A DNA stretch of 64,000 nt from Bartonella rattimassiliensis 15908 (GCF_000278215.1 NZ_JH725064.1:175134-239133); one strand, 5' to 3'; numbered from the stretch's first letter, positions 54,325 to 63,093 are shown. Program-made: numbers and translations. Notes: generated by a model not told the origin, from the sequence alone.

Positions 54325-54959
54325 TGATTGTTCTAGATTTCATAATATTTTCTGCTGTATCTATATCCAATACACCTCCTACAGCATTTTCAGTGTTTAT
54401 TGAGCAAGAATTACAGAGCGGTGTCTATGTAACAAGTGATAATGATAAATTATTACGTCAATCCTCTCCGTTTAGAAAAACAACCGCAAAAAATAGACAA
54501 TTTAAACAAAGTAAACATAATTTTGACGCAAACTTGAAGCAAAATAATGTTGAATATATGAAATGGTTTTCTCCTTTTGACACATTTAATTTTTGTAAAA
54601 ATCTTAAGAATGAGGAAACTACTTTTGCCTACCACTATGAACCAATAATGTACTTATATAATTCTAAAAAGGATATGTTACAGTCTGTGCTTAGTTTCTA
54701 TGATATGAGACATTTAAATGCCCATCATATAAAGAAGGCTTCTTCATTTTTTGAAGTAAAAACTGCTTTACTTATAGGTGATAAAACATCTCAAGAATCT
54801 GTAGAAATTCACGAGAGAAAACAAAGACAAATAACAAAGCAAGAATCTCTTCCTCTTCCCAAAGAGGAGCTAGAAGATGCATTTATGCATAAAGCAAGTA
54901 GTGCCAATGATATCTTTGTAACAGAAGGTTCTTCTTTATTAAAAAAGCAACAGGAATAA
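54324..54959 (+). CDS. Unrecognised ORF upstream of the Trw cluster (2)
   Basis: 211 codons starting with an ATG that overlaps the previous stop. A short hydrophobic N-terminus (MIVLDFIIFSAVSISNTPP) may be a signal or anchor, followed by a hydrophilic, Lys/Gln/Ser-rich protein. Not recognised. The tight coupling to the previous ORF and the same strand as trw suggest a shared transcript. The 90 bases after it are non-coding. Confidence 0.45.
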   Translation: MIVLDFIIFSAVSISNTPPTAFSVFIEQELQSGVYVTSDNDKLLRQSSPFRKTTAKNRQFKQSKHNFDANLKQNNVEYMKWFSPFDTFNFCKNLKNEETTFAYHYEPIMYLYNSKKDMLQSVLSFYDMRHLNAHHIKKASSFFEVKTALLIGDKTSQESVEIHERKQRQITKQESLPLPKEELEDAFMHKASSANDIFVTEGSSLLKKQQE

Positions 54960-55084
54960 TACGTGTTATTTTTATGAATTAGAACTAAAATTTTGATGGA
55001 ATACTATAATGAGACGTAGATAAAGAAATATTAAAGCTCTAATTAGTAAGATTGGAAAAATATCTTCTAATTGAGGGCAAAAAA

Positions 55085-55384
55085 ATGAAAATGATAGAAC
55101 AAAACAGCGTTGATATAGCATTTACTCAGAAAGCAGCACGAGAAATTACAATTGTTATGCGCTCAGAGAGGGAATGGTATTTTACGTTTGTTGCCGATGA
55201 TCCGATTACCGGAAAACCGGATGAATATACGCTTCTTACACAAAGAGGAAAATTAAGGACTTGGGCTGACCCGAAATATCTCTTTAAATTCCTTCATGAA
55301 AGAGGTGTTATTTGTGGGAATTTTAAGCTTAGTCAGGATAAAAAACATGAAAAAATCAAATACCCTTCAAACAATAGTTCATAA
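55085..55384 (+). CDS. Small unrecognised protein preceding trwL1, possible regulator
   Basis: 99 codons from ATG 55085 (GAGGG upstream). The core FTFVADDPITGKPDEYTLLT and QRGKLRTWADPKYLFKFLHE resembles short plasmid-borne proteins with an L-x-T-x-R-G-x-x-R-T-W pattern; no helix-turn-helix is obvious, so a KorA/KorB assignment would be a guess based on position. Its last 13 codons read the first 38 bases of trwL1 in another frame, implying that the native 3' end was replaced when the trwL unit arrived. Confidence 0.6.
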   Translation: MKMIEQNSVDIAFTQKAAREITIVMRSEREWYFTFVADDPITGKPDEYTLLTQRGKLRTWADPKYLFKFLHERGVICGNFKLSQDKKHEKIKYPSNNSS

Positions 55385-55658
55385 TAAAATTACTCTAATC
55401 TCTGCAGCTTTAACTGTATTATTTATGAATGATTCTGCATATGCTGTGACCACTTTGACAAATGCAAAAAAAGCTTTGGACGGCTTAAAGGGGGATTTAG
55501 GAGAAATTATCCCTATCGCCGCTGGCGTTATACTTTTATGCTTAGCAATTGCTTATGCGGGACGCTACATCGAAAAAAGTACGTTCATACGATGGGCAGT
55601 CGGCGTTGTCATTGCTGGCTCAGCATCTCAACTTGCCACACTGTTATTTACCCCATAG
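55347..55658 (+). CDS. trwL1: TrwL1, VirB2-like pilin subunit
   Basis: 103-residue major pilus subunit of the Trw T4SS. Signal peptide ending NDSAYA, a short variable segment (VTTLTNAKKALDGLKGDLGE), then the conserved hydrophobic part with IPIAAGVILLCLAIAYAGRY and FIRWAVGVVIAGSAS, two membrane segments as in VirB2 propilins. ATG 55347 is chosen over longer frames because AGGA is eight bases upstream and all paralogues align there. It is the first of a tandem array and differs from others by S for G in IEKS/GTF. Confidence 0.9.
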   Translation: MKKSNTLQTIVHNKITLISAALTVLFMNDSAYAVTTLTNAKKALDGLKGDLGEIIPIAAGVILLCLAIAYAGRYIEKSTFIRWAVGVVIAGSASQLATLLFTP

Positions 55659-55806
55659 TTAAAATTGATTATGACAATCATAGAATAAATACAATTTATA
55701 AAAAGCAAAAATTATCTATTAATTACAAATAAGCCAATAGCAATTTCATCCATATCGAAGATATATGATATGAAATATTATTTAAAAGCTTAATATAGAG
55801 TGAGAT

Positions 55807-56124
55807 ATGAAACAATTAAATACCCTTCAAATGATAGTTCGTAATAAAACAGCTCCAATCTCTGCAGCTTTAACTGTGTTCTTTATGAGCGATTCTGTAT
55901 CCGCCGCCGTGGCCACTTTGAAAAATGCAGAAACAGCTTTAGAAAAATTAAAGGGAGAATTAAACACACTTATCCCTATCGCTGCTGGTGTTATACTTTT
56001 ATGTCTAGCAATTGCTTATGCAGGACGCTACATCGAAAAAGGTACGTTCATACGATGGGCAGTCGGCGTTGTTATCGCTGGCTCTGCAGCTCAACTTGCT
56101 AACCTGTTATTTACAAGACCTTGA
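55807..56124 (+). CDS. trwL2: TrwL2, VirB2-like pilin subunit
   Basis: 105-residue paralogue, 460 bases after trwL1. The leader ends DSVSAA and the variable segment is VATLKNAETALEKLKGELNT; from LIPIAAG on it is nearly identical to its neighbours. The 148-base spacer before it is itself a repeat of the other spacers, including the AAGAGTGAAATATGAAA-like start context (here AGAGTGAGATATGAAA). Confidence 0.9.
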   Translation: MKQLNTLQMIVRNKTAPISAALTVFFMSDSVSAAVATLKNAETALEKLKGELNTLIPIAAGVILLCLAIAYAGRYIEKGTFIRWAVGVVIAGSAAQLANLLFTRP

Positions 56125-56268
56125 AATTGATTGTGACAGTCATGTCATAAATACAATTTATAAAAAGCAAAAGTTATCCATTAATTATAAACAAGCCAAC
56201 AGCAATTTCATCTATATTGAAGATATACGATATAAAATGTTATTTAAAAGTTTAATTAAGAGTGAAAT

Positions 56269-56586
56269 ATGAAAAAATCAAATACCCTTCAAACAATAAT
56301 TCATAATAAAATTGCCCCAATCTCTGCAGCTTTAACTGTATTTTTTATGAGTGATTCTGCGTATGCTGTAAATACTTTGACAAATGCAAAAACAGCTTTA
56401 GAGAAATTAACAGAAGAATTAAAGGTAATTATCCCTATCGCCGCTGGTGTTATACTTTTATGTCTAGCAATTGCTTATGCAGGACGCTACATCGAAAAAG
56501 GTACATTCATACGATGGGCAGTCGGCGTTGTCATCGCTGGCTCAGCAGCCCAACTTGCCAACCTGTTATTTAAAGGCACTTCTTAA
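56269..56586 (+). CDS. trwL3: TrwL3, VirB2-like pilin subunit
   Basis: 105 residues, 462 bases after trwL2. Leader ends SDSAYA; variable segment VNTLTNAKTALEKLTEELKV; conserved IIPIAAG to the end, with a distinctive C-terminus LLFKGTS. The leader is closest to that of trwL1 (MKKSNTLQTI). Confidence 0.9.
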   Translation: MKKSNTLQTIIHNKIAPISAALTVFFMSDSAYAVNTLTNAKTALEKLTEELKVIIPIAAGVILLCLAIAYAGRYIEKGTFIRWAVGVVIAGSAAQLANLLFKGTS

Positions 56587-56740
56587 AGGTTTTTCAAATT
56601 AATTGTGACAGTCATGTAATAAATACAATTTATAAAAAACGAAAGTTATCCATTAAATATAAATAAGCTAATAGTGATTTCATCTGTATTGAAGATGTAC
56701 AATATGAAATATCATTTAGAAGTTCAATTAAGAGTGAAAT

Positions 56741-57055
56741 ATGAAACAAACAAATACCCTTCAAACAATAATTCATAATAAAATTACTCCAATCTCAGCA
56801 GCCTTAACTGTATTCTTTATGAATGATTCTGCATATGCTAAGGTGGCCACTTTGACGAATGCAGAAACGGCTTTAAACGGCTTAAAGGGGGATTTAGAGA
56901 AAATTATCCCTATTGCCGCTGGGGTTATACTTTTATGTCTAGCAATTGCTTATGCGGGACGCTACATCGAAAAAGGTACATTCATACGATGGGCAGTCGG
57001 CGTTGTCATCGCTGGCTCAGCAGCTGAACTTGCTAAACTATTATTTACAAGATAA
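56741..57055 (+). CDS. trwL4: TrwL4, VirB2-like pilin subunit
   Basis: 104 residues, 472 bases after trwL3. Leader ends NDSAYA; variable segment KVATLTNAETALNGLKGDLE, then the conserved membrane part ending AAELAKLLFTR. Confidence 0.9.
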   Translation: MKQTNTLQTIIHNKITPISAALTVFFMNDSAYAKVATLTNAETALNGLKGDLEKIIPIAAGVILLCLAIAYAGRYIEKGTFIRWAVGVVIAGSAAELAKLLFTR

Positions 57056-57198
57056 AATTAATTACAACATTCATGTAATAAATATAGTTTATAAAAAGCA
57101 GAAGTTATCCATTAATTATAAACAAGCCAACAGCAATTTCATCTATATTGAAGATATACAATATGAAATGTTGTTTAGAAGTTTAATAAGAGTGAGAT

Positions 57199-57516
57199 AT
57201 GAAACAATTAAATGTCTTTCAAACAATAGTTCGTGATAAAATTACCCCAATCTCTGCAGCTTTAACTGTATTCTTTGTGAATAGTTCTGCATATGCTCAA
57301 GTGGAAAATTTGAGAAATGCAGAAAGGGCTTTAAATGGCTTAAAGGGAGATTTAGGAAAAATTATTCCTATCGCTGCAGGTGTTATACTTTTATGTCTAG
57401 CAATTGCTTATGCGGGACGCTACATTGAAAAAGGTACATTCATACGATGGGCGATCGGCGTTGTCATTGCTGGCTCAGCATCCCAACTTTCTACATTATT
57501 ATTTACAGGTAATTAA
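57199..57516 (+). CDS. trwL5: TrwL5, VirB2-like pilin subunit
   Basis: 105 residues, 458 bases after trwL4. Leader ends NSSAYA; variable segment QVENLRNAERALNGLKGDLG, then IIPIAAG and FIRWAIGVVIAGSAS. The downstream spacer no longer matches the repeat spacer, marking the end of the regular array. Confidence 0.9.
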   Translation: MKQLNVFQTIVRDKITPISAALTVFFVNSSAYAQVENLRNAERALNGLKGDLGKIIPIAAGVILLCLAIAYAGRYIEKGTFIRWAIGVVIAGSASQLSTLLFTGN

Positions 57517-57648
57517 TTATGAGTCTGTATAATACATAATGGTTTTAAATATCCGTTGGTTATAAGCATATACCAGCAATAATGTCGCTCATATTGTAAA
57601 AAAGGAATATTATTTATAGCAATCTTAATTAAAATGGGGATAAAAAAT

Positions 57649-57960
57649 ATGAAACAATTAAATACATTTAAAGAAAAACTATGCAACAAGATTAGTGTTA
57701 TTTTTAACACTTCAATGATGTTATTAATAACTCAATTTGCTTATGCTCAAACGGAAACAAAGAGCTTAGATGTTTTTATTGGTGTGCAATATGGATTAAG
57801 TGTACTTGTTCCTATCGCTGCTATCGTTATTTTTTTATTTCTTTTGCTTATTTATATATTTCGCATTATCGCAAGAGCTACATTTATACGATGGGCATTT
57901 AGTGTCATTATTGCTGGTGCTGCCTTCTATATTAGCCACATATTATTTCACCTCCAGTGA
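57649..57960 (+). CDS. trwL6: TrwL6, divergent VirB2-like subunit
   Basis: 103 residues with the same architecture (leader MKQLNTFKEKLCNKI..., cleavage probably after FAYA) but strongly diverged: VPIAAIVIFLFLLLIYIFRI and ATFIRWAFSVIIAGAAFYIS replace the array consensus. It lies directly before trwM, the ancestral position of trwL, so it may be the oldest copy or a specialised one. The ATG 57649 has GGGGATAA upstream; an earlier in-frame ATG at 57634 is less well placed. Confidence 0.82.
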   Translation: MKQLNTFKEKLCNKISVIFNTSMMLLITQFAYAQTETKSLDVFIGVQYGLSVLVPIAAIVIFLFLLLIYIFRIIARATFIRWAFSVIIAGAAFYISHILFHLQ

Positions 57961-57972
57961 TGAGAGCTGTCT

Positions 57973-58281
57973 ATGAAATCACAAGAACAAAAGGATTTTC
58001 CCTTATTCAAGGGAGCAACACGTGTTCCAACTATATGGGGAGTACCCATGATGCCACTTATTGTTATGGTTATGGGAGTAGCTATTACTGCCATGACAAT
58101 AAATATCTTTTTGTGGGTTATAGCACCTCCACTATGGTTCATTATGGCGCAAATTACTAAAAACGATGATAAAGCATTTCGCATCTGGTGGTTATGGATC
58201 GATACTAAATTCCGCAATCGTAACAAAAGCTTTTGGGGCGCATCAAGTTATAGTCCCTCTAATTATAGTAAAAGGAGATAA
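57973..58281 (+). CDS. trwM: TrwM, VirB3-like inner-membrane protein
   Basis: 102-residue T4SS inner-membrane component that works with the VirB4 ATPase. FPLFKGATRVPTIWGVPMMP is the VirB3 N-terminus, followed by two adjacent hydrophobic segments (about 27-60). The tail is short and basic. It lies 12 bases after trwL6 and 2 bases before trwK, the conserved trwL-trwM-trwK order. Confidence 0.92.
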   Translation: MKSQEQKDFPLFKGATRVPTIWGVPMMPLIVMVMGVAITAMTINIFLWVIAPPLWFIMAQITKNDDKAFRIWWLWIDTKFRNRNKSFWGASSYSPSNYSKRR

Positions 58282-58283
58282 GC

Positions 58284-60755
58284 ATGGCGGCTGTTGAAAA
58301 CAGCAAGCGTCTCGCATCAGAGACACCCGTAAGTCTGTTCCTTCCCTATTCACATCATATTACTGATACAATTATCTCTACTAAGAATGCGGAATATTTA
58401 TCAATTTGGAAAATTGACGGGCGTTCACATCAAAGTGCTTCAGAGGAAGATATTTTTCAATGGACACGAGAACTTAACAATACTCTTCGTGGTATTGCGT
58501 CAGCCAATTTATCACTTTGGACACATATTGTCCGCCGTCGTGTTTATGAATATCCTGATTCAACATTTGATCAAATGTTTTGCTATCAGCTTGATGAAAA
58601 ATATCGACAGAGCTTTAGCGGTTATAATTTGATGGTCAATGATCTATATCTAACTGTTGTTTTTCAACCGATAGCAGATAAAATTATGTCGTTTTTTTCT
58701 CAACATGAACGCGAAACGCTTGAACATAAAAAGATGCGTCAGGATTCATGTATCAAAGAACTCAATGACATCAATCGTACTTTAAGCCAATCATTAAAAC
58801 GCTATGATGCAGAACTTCTTGGTGCTTATGAAAAAAACGGACATGCTTATTCTTCTGCACTTGAGTTCCTTGGAATGCTTGTTAACGGTGAATATCGCCC
58901 TATGCCAATTTGCCATGACCGTTTTGCTGACTATATGTCTGTCAATCGACCTTTTTTTTCAAAATGGGGTTCTCTTGGTGAACTGCGGACAACTAGTGGA
59001 ATACGTCGGTTTGGAATGTTGGAAATAAAAGAATACGATGCAACAACCAAACCAGGACAATTGAATGCTTTGCTAGAAAGTGACTTTGAATTCATATTGA
59101 CACAGAGTTTTTCGATACTCTCCCGACATGCTGCTAAAGACTATTTGCAACGGCATCAGCGTAATCTTATTGATGCTCGTGATGTAGCAACAAGCCAGAT
59201 TGCGCAAATTGACGAAGCACTAAATCAGCTTATCAGTGGACATTTTGTTATGGGAGAACATCACTGCACATTGACTATCTATGGTGATACAATTCAAAAA
59301 GTTCGCGACCATATGGCTAAAGCAAGTGCAGCATTGTTGGATTCTGCAATATTGCCTAAACCCGTAGATTTAGCAATAGAAGCCGGCTATTGGGCACAAC
59401 TTCCGGGCAATTGGAAATGGAGACCCCGCCCTGCTCCAATTACATCACTAAACTTTTTATCATTTTCATCCTTTCATAACTTTATGTCCGGTAAACCCAC
59501 TGGTAATCCGTGGGGGCCAGCGGTTACAATTCTTAAAACAGTCAGCAAAACGCCACTTTATTTCAATTTTCATGCCTCTAAACTTGAAGAGGATTCAACT
59601 GATAAGCGATTACTCGGTAATACTGCGATTATCGGACAGTCTGGATCTGGTAAAACTGTGCTTCTCGGATTCTTGTTGGCACAAGCACAGAAATTTAGAC
59701 CGACGACTGTTGTTTTTGATAAAGATCGTGGTATGGAAATTGCCATTCGAGCCATGGGTGGAAGATATTTAACATTTAAGCCAGGGAGAGCAAGTGGCTT
59801 TAATCCATTCCAACTTCCTCCCACACAGGACAATCTGATTTTTTTGAAACAATTTGTTAAAAAATTAGCAGAAGCTGGTGGTGAAGTTACGCATCGCGAC
59901 GAGGAAGAAATTAACCAAGCTGTTATGTCTATTATGAGCAGTAACATTGACCAATCACTCCGTCGTTTATCTCTTTTGATACAATTCTTACCAAATCCGC
60001 GTTCAAGCAATTATAATGCAGCACCATCTGTCCATGCTCGCTTACTAAAATGGTGTGAAGGAGGTGATTACGGATGGTTGTTTGATAATCCCCGTGATGC
60101 TCTTGATCTCTCAACACATCAAGTTTATGGTTTTGATATTACAGAATTCTTAGATAATTTGGAAACACGTACTCCAGTAATGATGTATTTGCTTTACCGT
60201 ACAGAAGGCATGATTAGCGGACAGCGATTTATGTATATCTTTGATGAGTTCTGGAAGCCATTGCAAGACCCGTATTTTGAAGATTTGGCAAAAAATAAAC
60301 AAAAAACCATTCGTAAGCAAAATGGTATTTTTGTTTACGCAACACAAGAGCCTGGCGATGCTTTGGAAAGTAATATTGCCAAAACGCTCATTCAACAGTG
60401 TGCGACTTATATTTTTCTAGCCAATCCGAAAGCGAGTTATGAAGACTACACAAAAGGTTTTAAGTTAACAGATACTGAATTTGAACTTGTTAAAGGACTT
60501 GGTGAATTTAGTCGCCAATTCCTCATTAAGCAGGGCGACCAATCCGCCCTTGCAGAGTTGAATCTCGGTAAATTTCATATAACAAGCAATGGAGAAACCA
60601 TCGAGCACGACTTTGACGACGAGCTCTTGGTGTTATCAGGTACACCTGATAACGCAGAGTTAGTCGAAAGCATTATCGCGGAAGTTGGTGAAGATCCAGC
60701 AATATGGTTACCGATTTTCTTACAACACGCAAAACGTGATAGGAGGGAAACATGA
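58284..60755 (+). CDS. trwK: TrwK, VirB4-like T4SS ATPase
   Basis: 823-residue ATPase powering pilus biogenesis and substrate transfer at the inner membrane. The N-terminal VirB4 domain precedes Walker A IIGQSGSGKTVLLGFLL near residue 450. TVVFDKDRGMEIAIRAMGG and Walker B MYIFDEFWKPL follow, then the VYATQEPGDAL segment. All catalytic motifs are intact. ATG 58284 has AAGGAGA upstream. The stop overlaps the trwJ1 start (ATGA). Confidence 0.95.
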   Translation: MAAVENSKRLASETPVSLFLPYSHHITDTIISTKNAEYLSIWKIDGRSHQSASEEDIFQWTRELNNTLRGIASANLSLWTHIVRRRVYEYPDSTFDQMFCYQLDEKYRQSFSGYNLMVNDLYLTVVFQPIADKIMSFFSQHERETLEHKKMRQDSCIKELNDINRTLSQSLKRYDAELLGAYEKNGHAYSSALEFLGMLVNGEYRPMPICHDRFADYMSVNRPFFSKWGSLGELRTTSGIRRFGMLEIKEYDATTKPGQLNALLESDFEFILTQSFSILSRHAAKDYLQRHQRNLIDARDVATSQIAQIDEALNQLISGHFVMGEHHCTLTIYGDTIQKVRDHMAKASAALLDSAILPKPVDLAIEAGYWAQLPGNWKWRPRPAPITSLNFLSFSSFHNFMSGKPTGNPWGPAVTILKTVSKTPLYFNFHASKLEEDSTDKRLLGNTAIIGQSGSGKTVLLGFLLAQAQKFRPTTVVFDKDRGMEIAIRAMGGRYLTFKPGRASGFNPFQLPPTQDNLIFLKQFVKKLAEAGGEVTHRDEEEINQAVMSIMSSNIDQSLRRLSLLIQFLPNPRSSNYNAAPSVHARLLKWCEGGDYGWLFDNPRDALDLSTHQVYGFDITEFLDNLETRTPVMMYLLYRTEGMISGQRFMYIFDEFWKPLQDPYFEDLAKNKQKTIRKQNGIFVYATQEPGDALESNIAKTLIQQCATYIFLANPKASYEDYTKGFKLTDTEFELVKGLGEFSRQFLIKQGDQSALAELNLGKFHITSNGETIEHDFDDELLVLSGTPDNAELVESIIAEVGEDPAIWLPIFLQHAKRDRRET

Positions 60756-61510
60756 AGAAACTAGTCATTTCAATAGCAGTAGCAATAACTTTAGGAGCCT
60801 CAAAGCAAACAATGGCTTGGGGCTTTTGGGGTGCTGGGGCAGCAGATTTAGCAGCATCAGTTCCAAGTTTCTGGGATTCTTCTTCAAATATACAGCCACC
60901 TACAAAAACCATACAACAGCAAAAGAAAGCGCAACCTATTACCCCACTTCTCGATGTGCTAAAGCAACAACTTGAGCAAACACAAAAGATACGTGAATCT
61001 ATAACCGGAGGCCCAAAACTCGACGAAAAAAAATTTAAAACTACACCAAAAGATAACACTAGTTTTTTTCTCAAAAATCCAGAATCAATATACAATAAAG
61101 CTAGTGATTTAAATATAGCAAAATCAATTGCAAATATTATGAAAGCAGAGAATACTCTCACCTCTCTTCGAGAATCTCGCAATGCTATCGCTAGACGTAT
61201 TCAGTACGCAACCGCTTTTGATAAAGCTATAAGTCTAAAAGCTTTTCAAGAAGCAAACCATCGTTTTCAGCAAATTGAAAAACTATTAGATGGGATTAGT
61301 ACAACAAAAGATCTAAAAAGCGTTGGTGAGTTACAAGCCCATATAATTGGCATGCTCGCTATGCTACAAAATGAAACAACAAAATTACAAATGGTTTCCT
61401 ATTCGCGCAACACAGAACAAGCACTTATCAATCAACAAAAGCAAAGACGCAATGCGAAAATTCTTAACAGTAAAAATAAAGCTATGCCTACTGTAAAATT
61501 TATAAGATAA
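60752..61510 (+). CDS. trwJ1: TrwJ1, VirB5-like minor pilin
   Basis: 252-residue pilus-tip adhesin-class protein. Signal peptide (MKKLVISIAVAITLGASKQT..., cleavage near TMA). The variable N-proximal part (WGFWGAGAADLAASVPSFWD) is followed by long helices as in VirB5 (QLEQTQKIRESI; QFLKNPES-like FFLKNPESIY) and a conserved C-terminus LQNETTKLQMVSYSRNTEQA. It overlaps trwK by four bases. In Bartonella TrwJ is the erythrocyte-binding candidate that sets host specificity. Confidence 0.88.
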   Translation: MKKLVISIAVAITLGASKQTMAWGFWGAGAADLAASVPSFWDSSSNIQPPTKTIQQQKKAQPITPLLDVLKQQLEQTQKIRESITGGPKLDEKKFKTTPKDNTSFFLKNPESIYNKASDLNIAKSIANIMKAENTLTSLRESRNAIARRIQYATAFDKAISLKAFQEANHRFQQIEKLLDGISTTKDLKSVGELQAHIIGMLAMLQNETTKLQMVSYSRNTEQALINQQKQRRNAKILNSKNKAMPTVKFIR

Positions 61511-61673
61511 GAGTTTTGGAACAATTTTTTGATGTTTTTGATTCTTTTATCTCTCTGTATATAGGCGTGGTCATGTTTTTTATATCTTAAAAAGCTAAAG
61601 GAACACATAGAGATATACCCTATCTCACAGCATCCCGATAAAAAATATTCAAACAATATTATGTAATGGAAAT

Positions 61674-61692
61674 GAAACGTAGGCTCTCGTTT
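61674..61692 (+). other. Hairpin in the trwJ1-trwI1 gap
   Basis: GAAACG / CGTTTC stem with a 7-base loop, no T-run, 44 bases before trwI1. It could attenuate or stabilise the message between the two genes; the 225-base gap is otherwise empty, unlike the tight spacing elsewhere in the operon. Confidence 0.4.
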
Positions 61693-61735
61693 CAAGATAA
61701 TAGGAAGCTAAAAATTCAATAAAGAGGAAAGCCAC

Positions 61736-62617
61736 ATGAAGTTTGAAATGTTCACACAGCTTGTTGACAGTATTGATGATGCAACAAAGACATATGTCAC
61801 AGATATTTCCTCAAAAGCCATTGCGACCATTACACCCTTCGTAACCGTAGGACTTACCATTTCATTCATCGTATATGGATGGCTTGTTATGCGTGGAGCA
61901 ATAGATATGCCGTTCTCTGGATTAATAAGTCGTTACTTGCGAGTGAGTATTATCACTTCTATAGCTCTGGCGGGAGGACTTTATCAGAGTGAAATTACGG
62001 ATTTTATTATGAATATGCCCTATGACTTATCAGCTAAACTAATAAACAGTTCATCCGATCCAAAACAATATCCAAAACAATTAAGCGTTCTAATTGATCA
62101 AGTCGCCACCAATGGTTTTTCATTTGCAAGCAAATCTTTTGAAGAGTCTGCTTTCTTAGAGGATGAAGGACTACTTTACGGTCTCTTCGGTATCCTCATC
62201 TTGCTTGCAACAAGCTTCCTTGCTGCAATTGGTGGTGCTTTCGTTTTGATGACAAAAATCGCTCTCGTACTCCTCGCAGGGATCGGACCTCTCTTTATTA
62301 TTGCTTTACTCTGGCAACCTACCCACCGCTTCTTTGAACAATGGATGTCCCAAATCTTGAGCTATACAATTTTCCTTGTGCTTCTATCCACCATATTCAC
62401 TTTAATGATGCAAATCTTTGCAAATTATACAGCCGATCTGAAATTCGATGCCGGGCAAAATGTAGGTTGTGCGCTTGGTGGTGCCCTCATCTTATCCATT
62501 ATCTCTATTGTCATGATCTTCAAACTGTCCAGCATTGCTCATTCTCTAGCAAAAGGCGTAACATTTGGCTATCTGTGGAGATTAGAGGCAACAGGCTCTG
62601 CTTCTCGTCGAAAATAG
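61736..62617 (+). CDS. trwI1: TrwI1, VirB6-like polytopic membrane protein
   Basis: 293-residue inner-membrane channel component. N-terminal helix, then ATITPFVTVGLTISFIVYGW with the VirB6 GW-x-x-MRG signature (YGWLVMRGAID). Five or more hydrophobic segments follow, with the central KIALVLLAGIGPLFIIALLW block and the conserved Trp of VirB6 near FFEQWM. ATG 61736 has GAGGAAA upstream. Confidence 0.92.
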   Translation: MKFEMFTQLVDSIDDATKTYVTDISSKAIATITPFVTVGLTISFIVYGWLVMRGAIDMPFSGLISRYLRVSIITSIALAGGLYQSEITDFIMNMPYDLSAKLINSSSDPKQYPKQLSVLIDQVATNGFSFASKSFEESAFLEDEGLLYGLFGILILLATSFLAAIGGAFVLMTKIALVLLAGIGPLFIIALLWQPTHRFFEQWMSQILSYTIFLVLLSTIFTLMMQIFANYTADLKFDAGQNVGCALGGALILSIISIVMIFKLSSIAHSLAKGVTFGYLWRLEATGSASRRK

Positions 62618-62792
62618 CCCTGTCAAATAACCGGTTAACACTCTCAGGATATTTGCACTGAAATTGAGCTATTGTCGCAAATTAGAAAATAAAATTAAGA
62701 AAAGATAAACTATCGTAAACTATACGCTTTACTTTATTGTTAATGTTATAATAATGATAATAAATATTAGATTTTATCGAATTGCGAAAAAG

Positions 62793-62944
62793 ATGGTAAA
62801 TTAAATTCTATCATTTTTGCAATTTTGATTATGAGTGTTTTATTAGCTTGTACGTTAGCACCAAAACTAAAGTAGCCAAATGATAGAAACCAAGTAGCTA
62901 TTAACAAAACAGTTCCTGCTGAAATTAAGCGAGGAGATATATGA
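62793..62944 (+). pseudogene. trwH1: Broken trwH1 (VirB7-like lipoprotein)
   Basis: The reading frame ...IIFAILIMSVLLACTLAPKLK is a lipoprotein signal (lipobox LLAC, Cys at 62849) typical of VirB7/TrwH. It is cut by an in-frame TAG at 62873-62875 and continues PNDRNQVAINKTVPAEIKRG to a TGA at 62942. There is no start codon in the frame upstream: the ATG at 62793 leads into a stop within four codons, so a small frameshift is likely there as well. This is the expected position and length of TrwH, about 45-50 residues. Confidence 0.75.
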
Positions 62945-63093
62945 AAACAAAATCAGTGAAAACCGGACAACTGAGCAGTTATTATGAAGAAATTCGAGAT
63001 CTAAGACGTAATCTCATAAGTGAATTTAATAAAGTTAGCAATTTAATGGTTTATTTTTCTAAATATGTGAAAATTCAAGAGTGTGAAATATGA
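62941..63093 (+). pseudogene. Truncated 5' fragment, probably of trwG (VirB8-like)
   Basis: 50 codons beginning MKTKSVKTGQLSSYYEEIRD. VirB8-class proteins start with a short cytoplasmic region containing such a YYEEAR/W motif before the membrane segment, and trwG follows trwH in the standard order. Here the membrane segment and periplasmic domain are absent and the frame runs into the trwJ2 start (4-base overlap). Best explained as the junction of a trwJ-I-H duplication unit that ended inside trwG. Confidence 0.5.

Noticed and set aside
55347..57516. CRISPR-like regular spacing of repeats
   Set aside because: The 460-base period comes from tandem pilin genes with their spacers; there are no short palindromic repeats, unique spacers or cas genes.
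60673..61182. 169-codon minus-strand frame opposite trwJ1
   Set aside because: Antisense to an unambiguous T4SS gene, Phe/Ser/Cys-rich as expected of the reverse of Lys/Gln-rich coding DNA, no family features.
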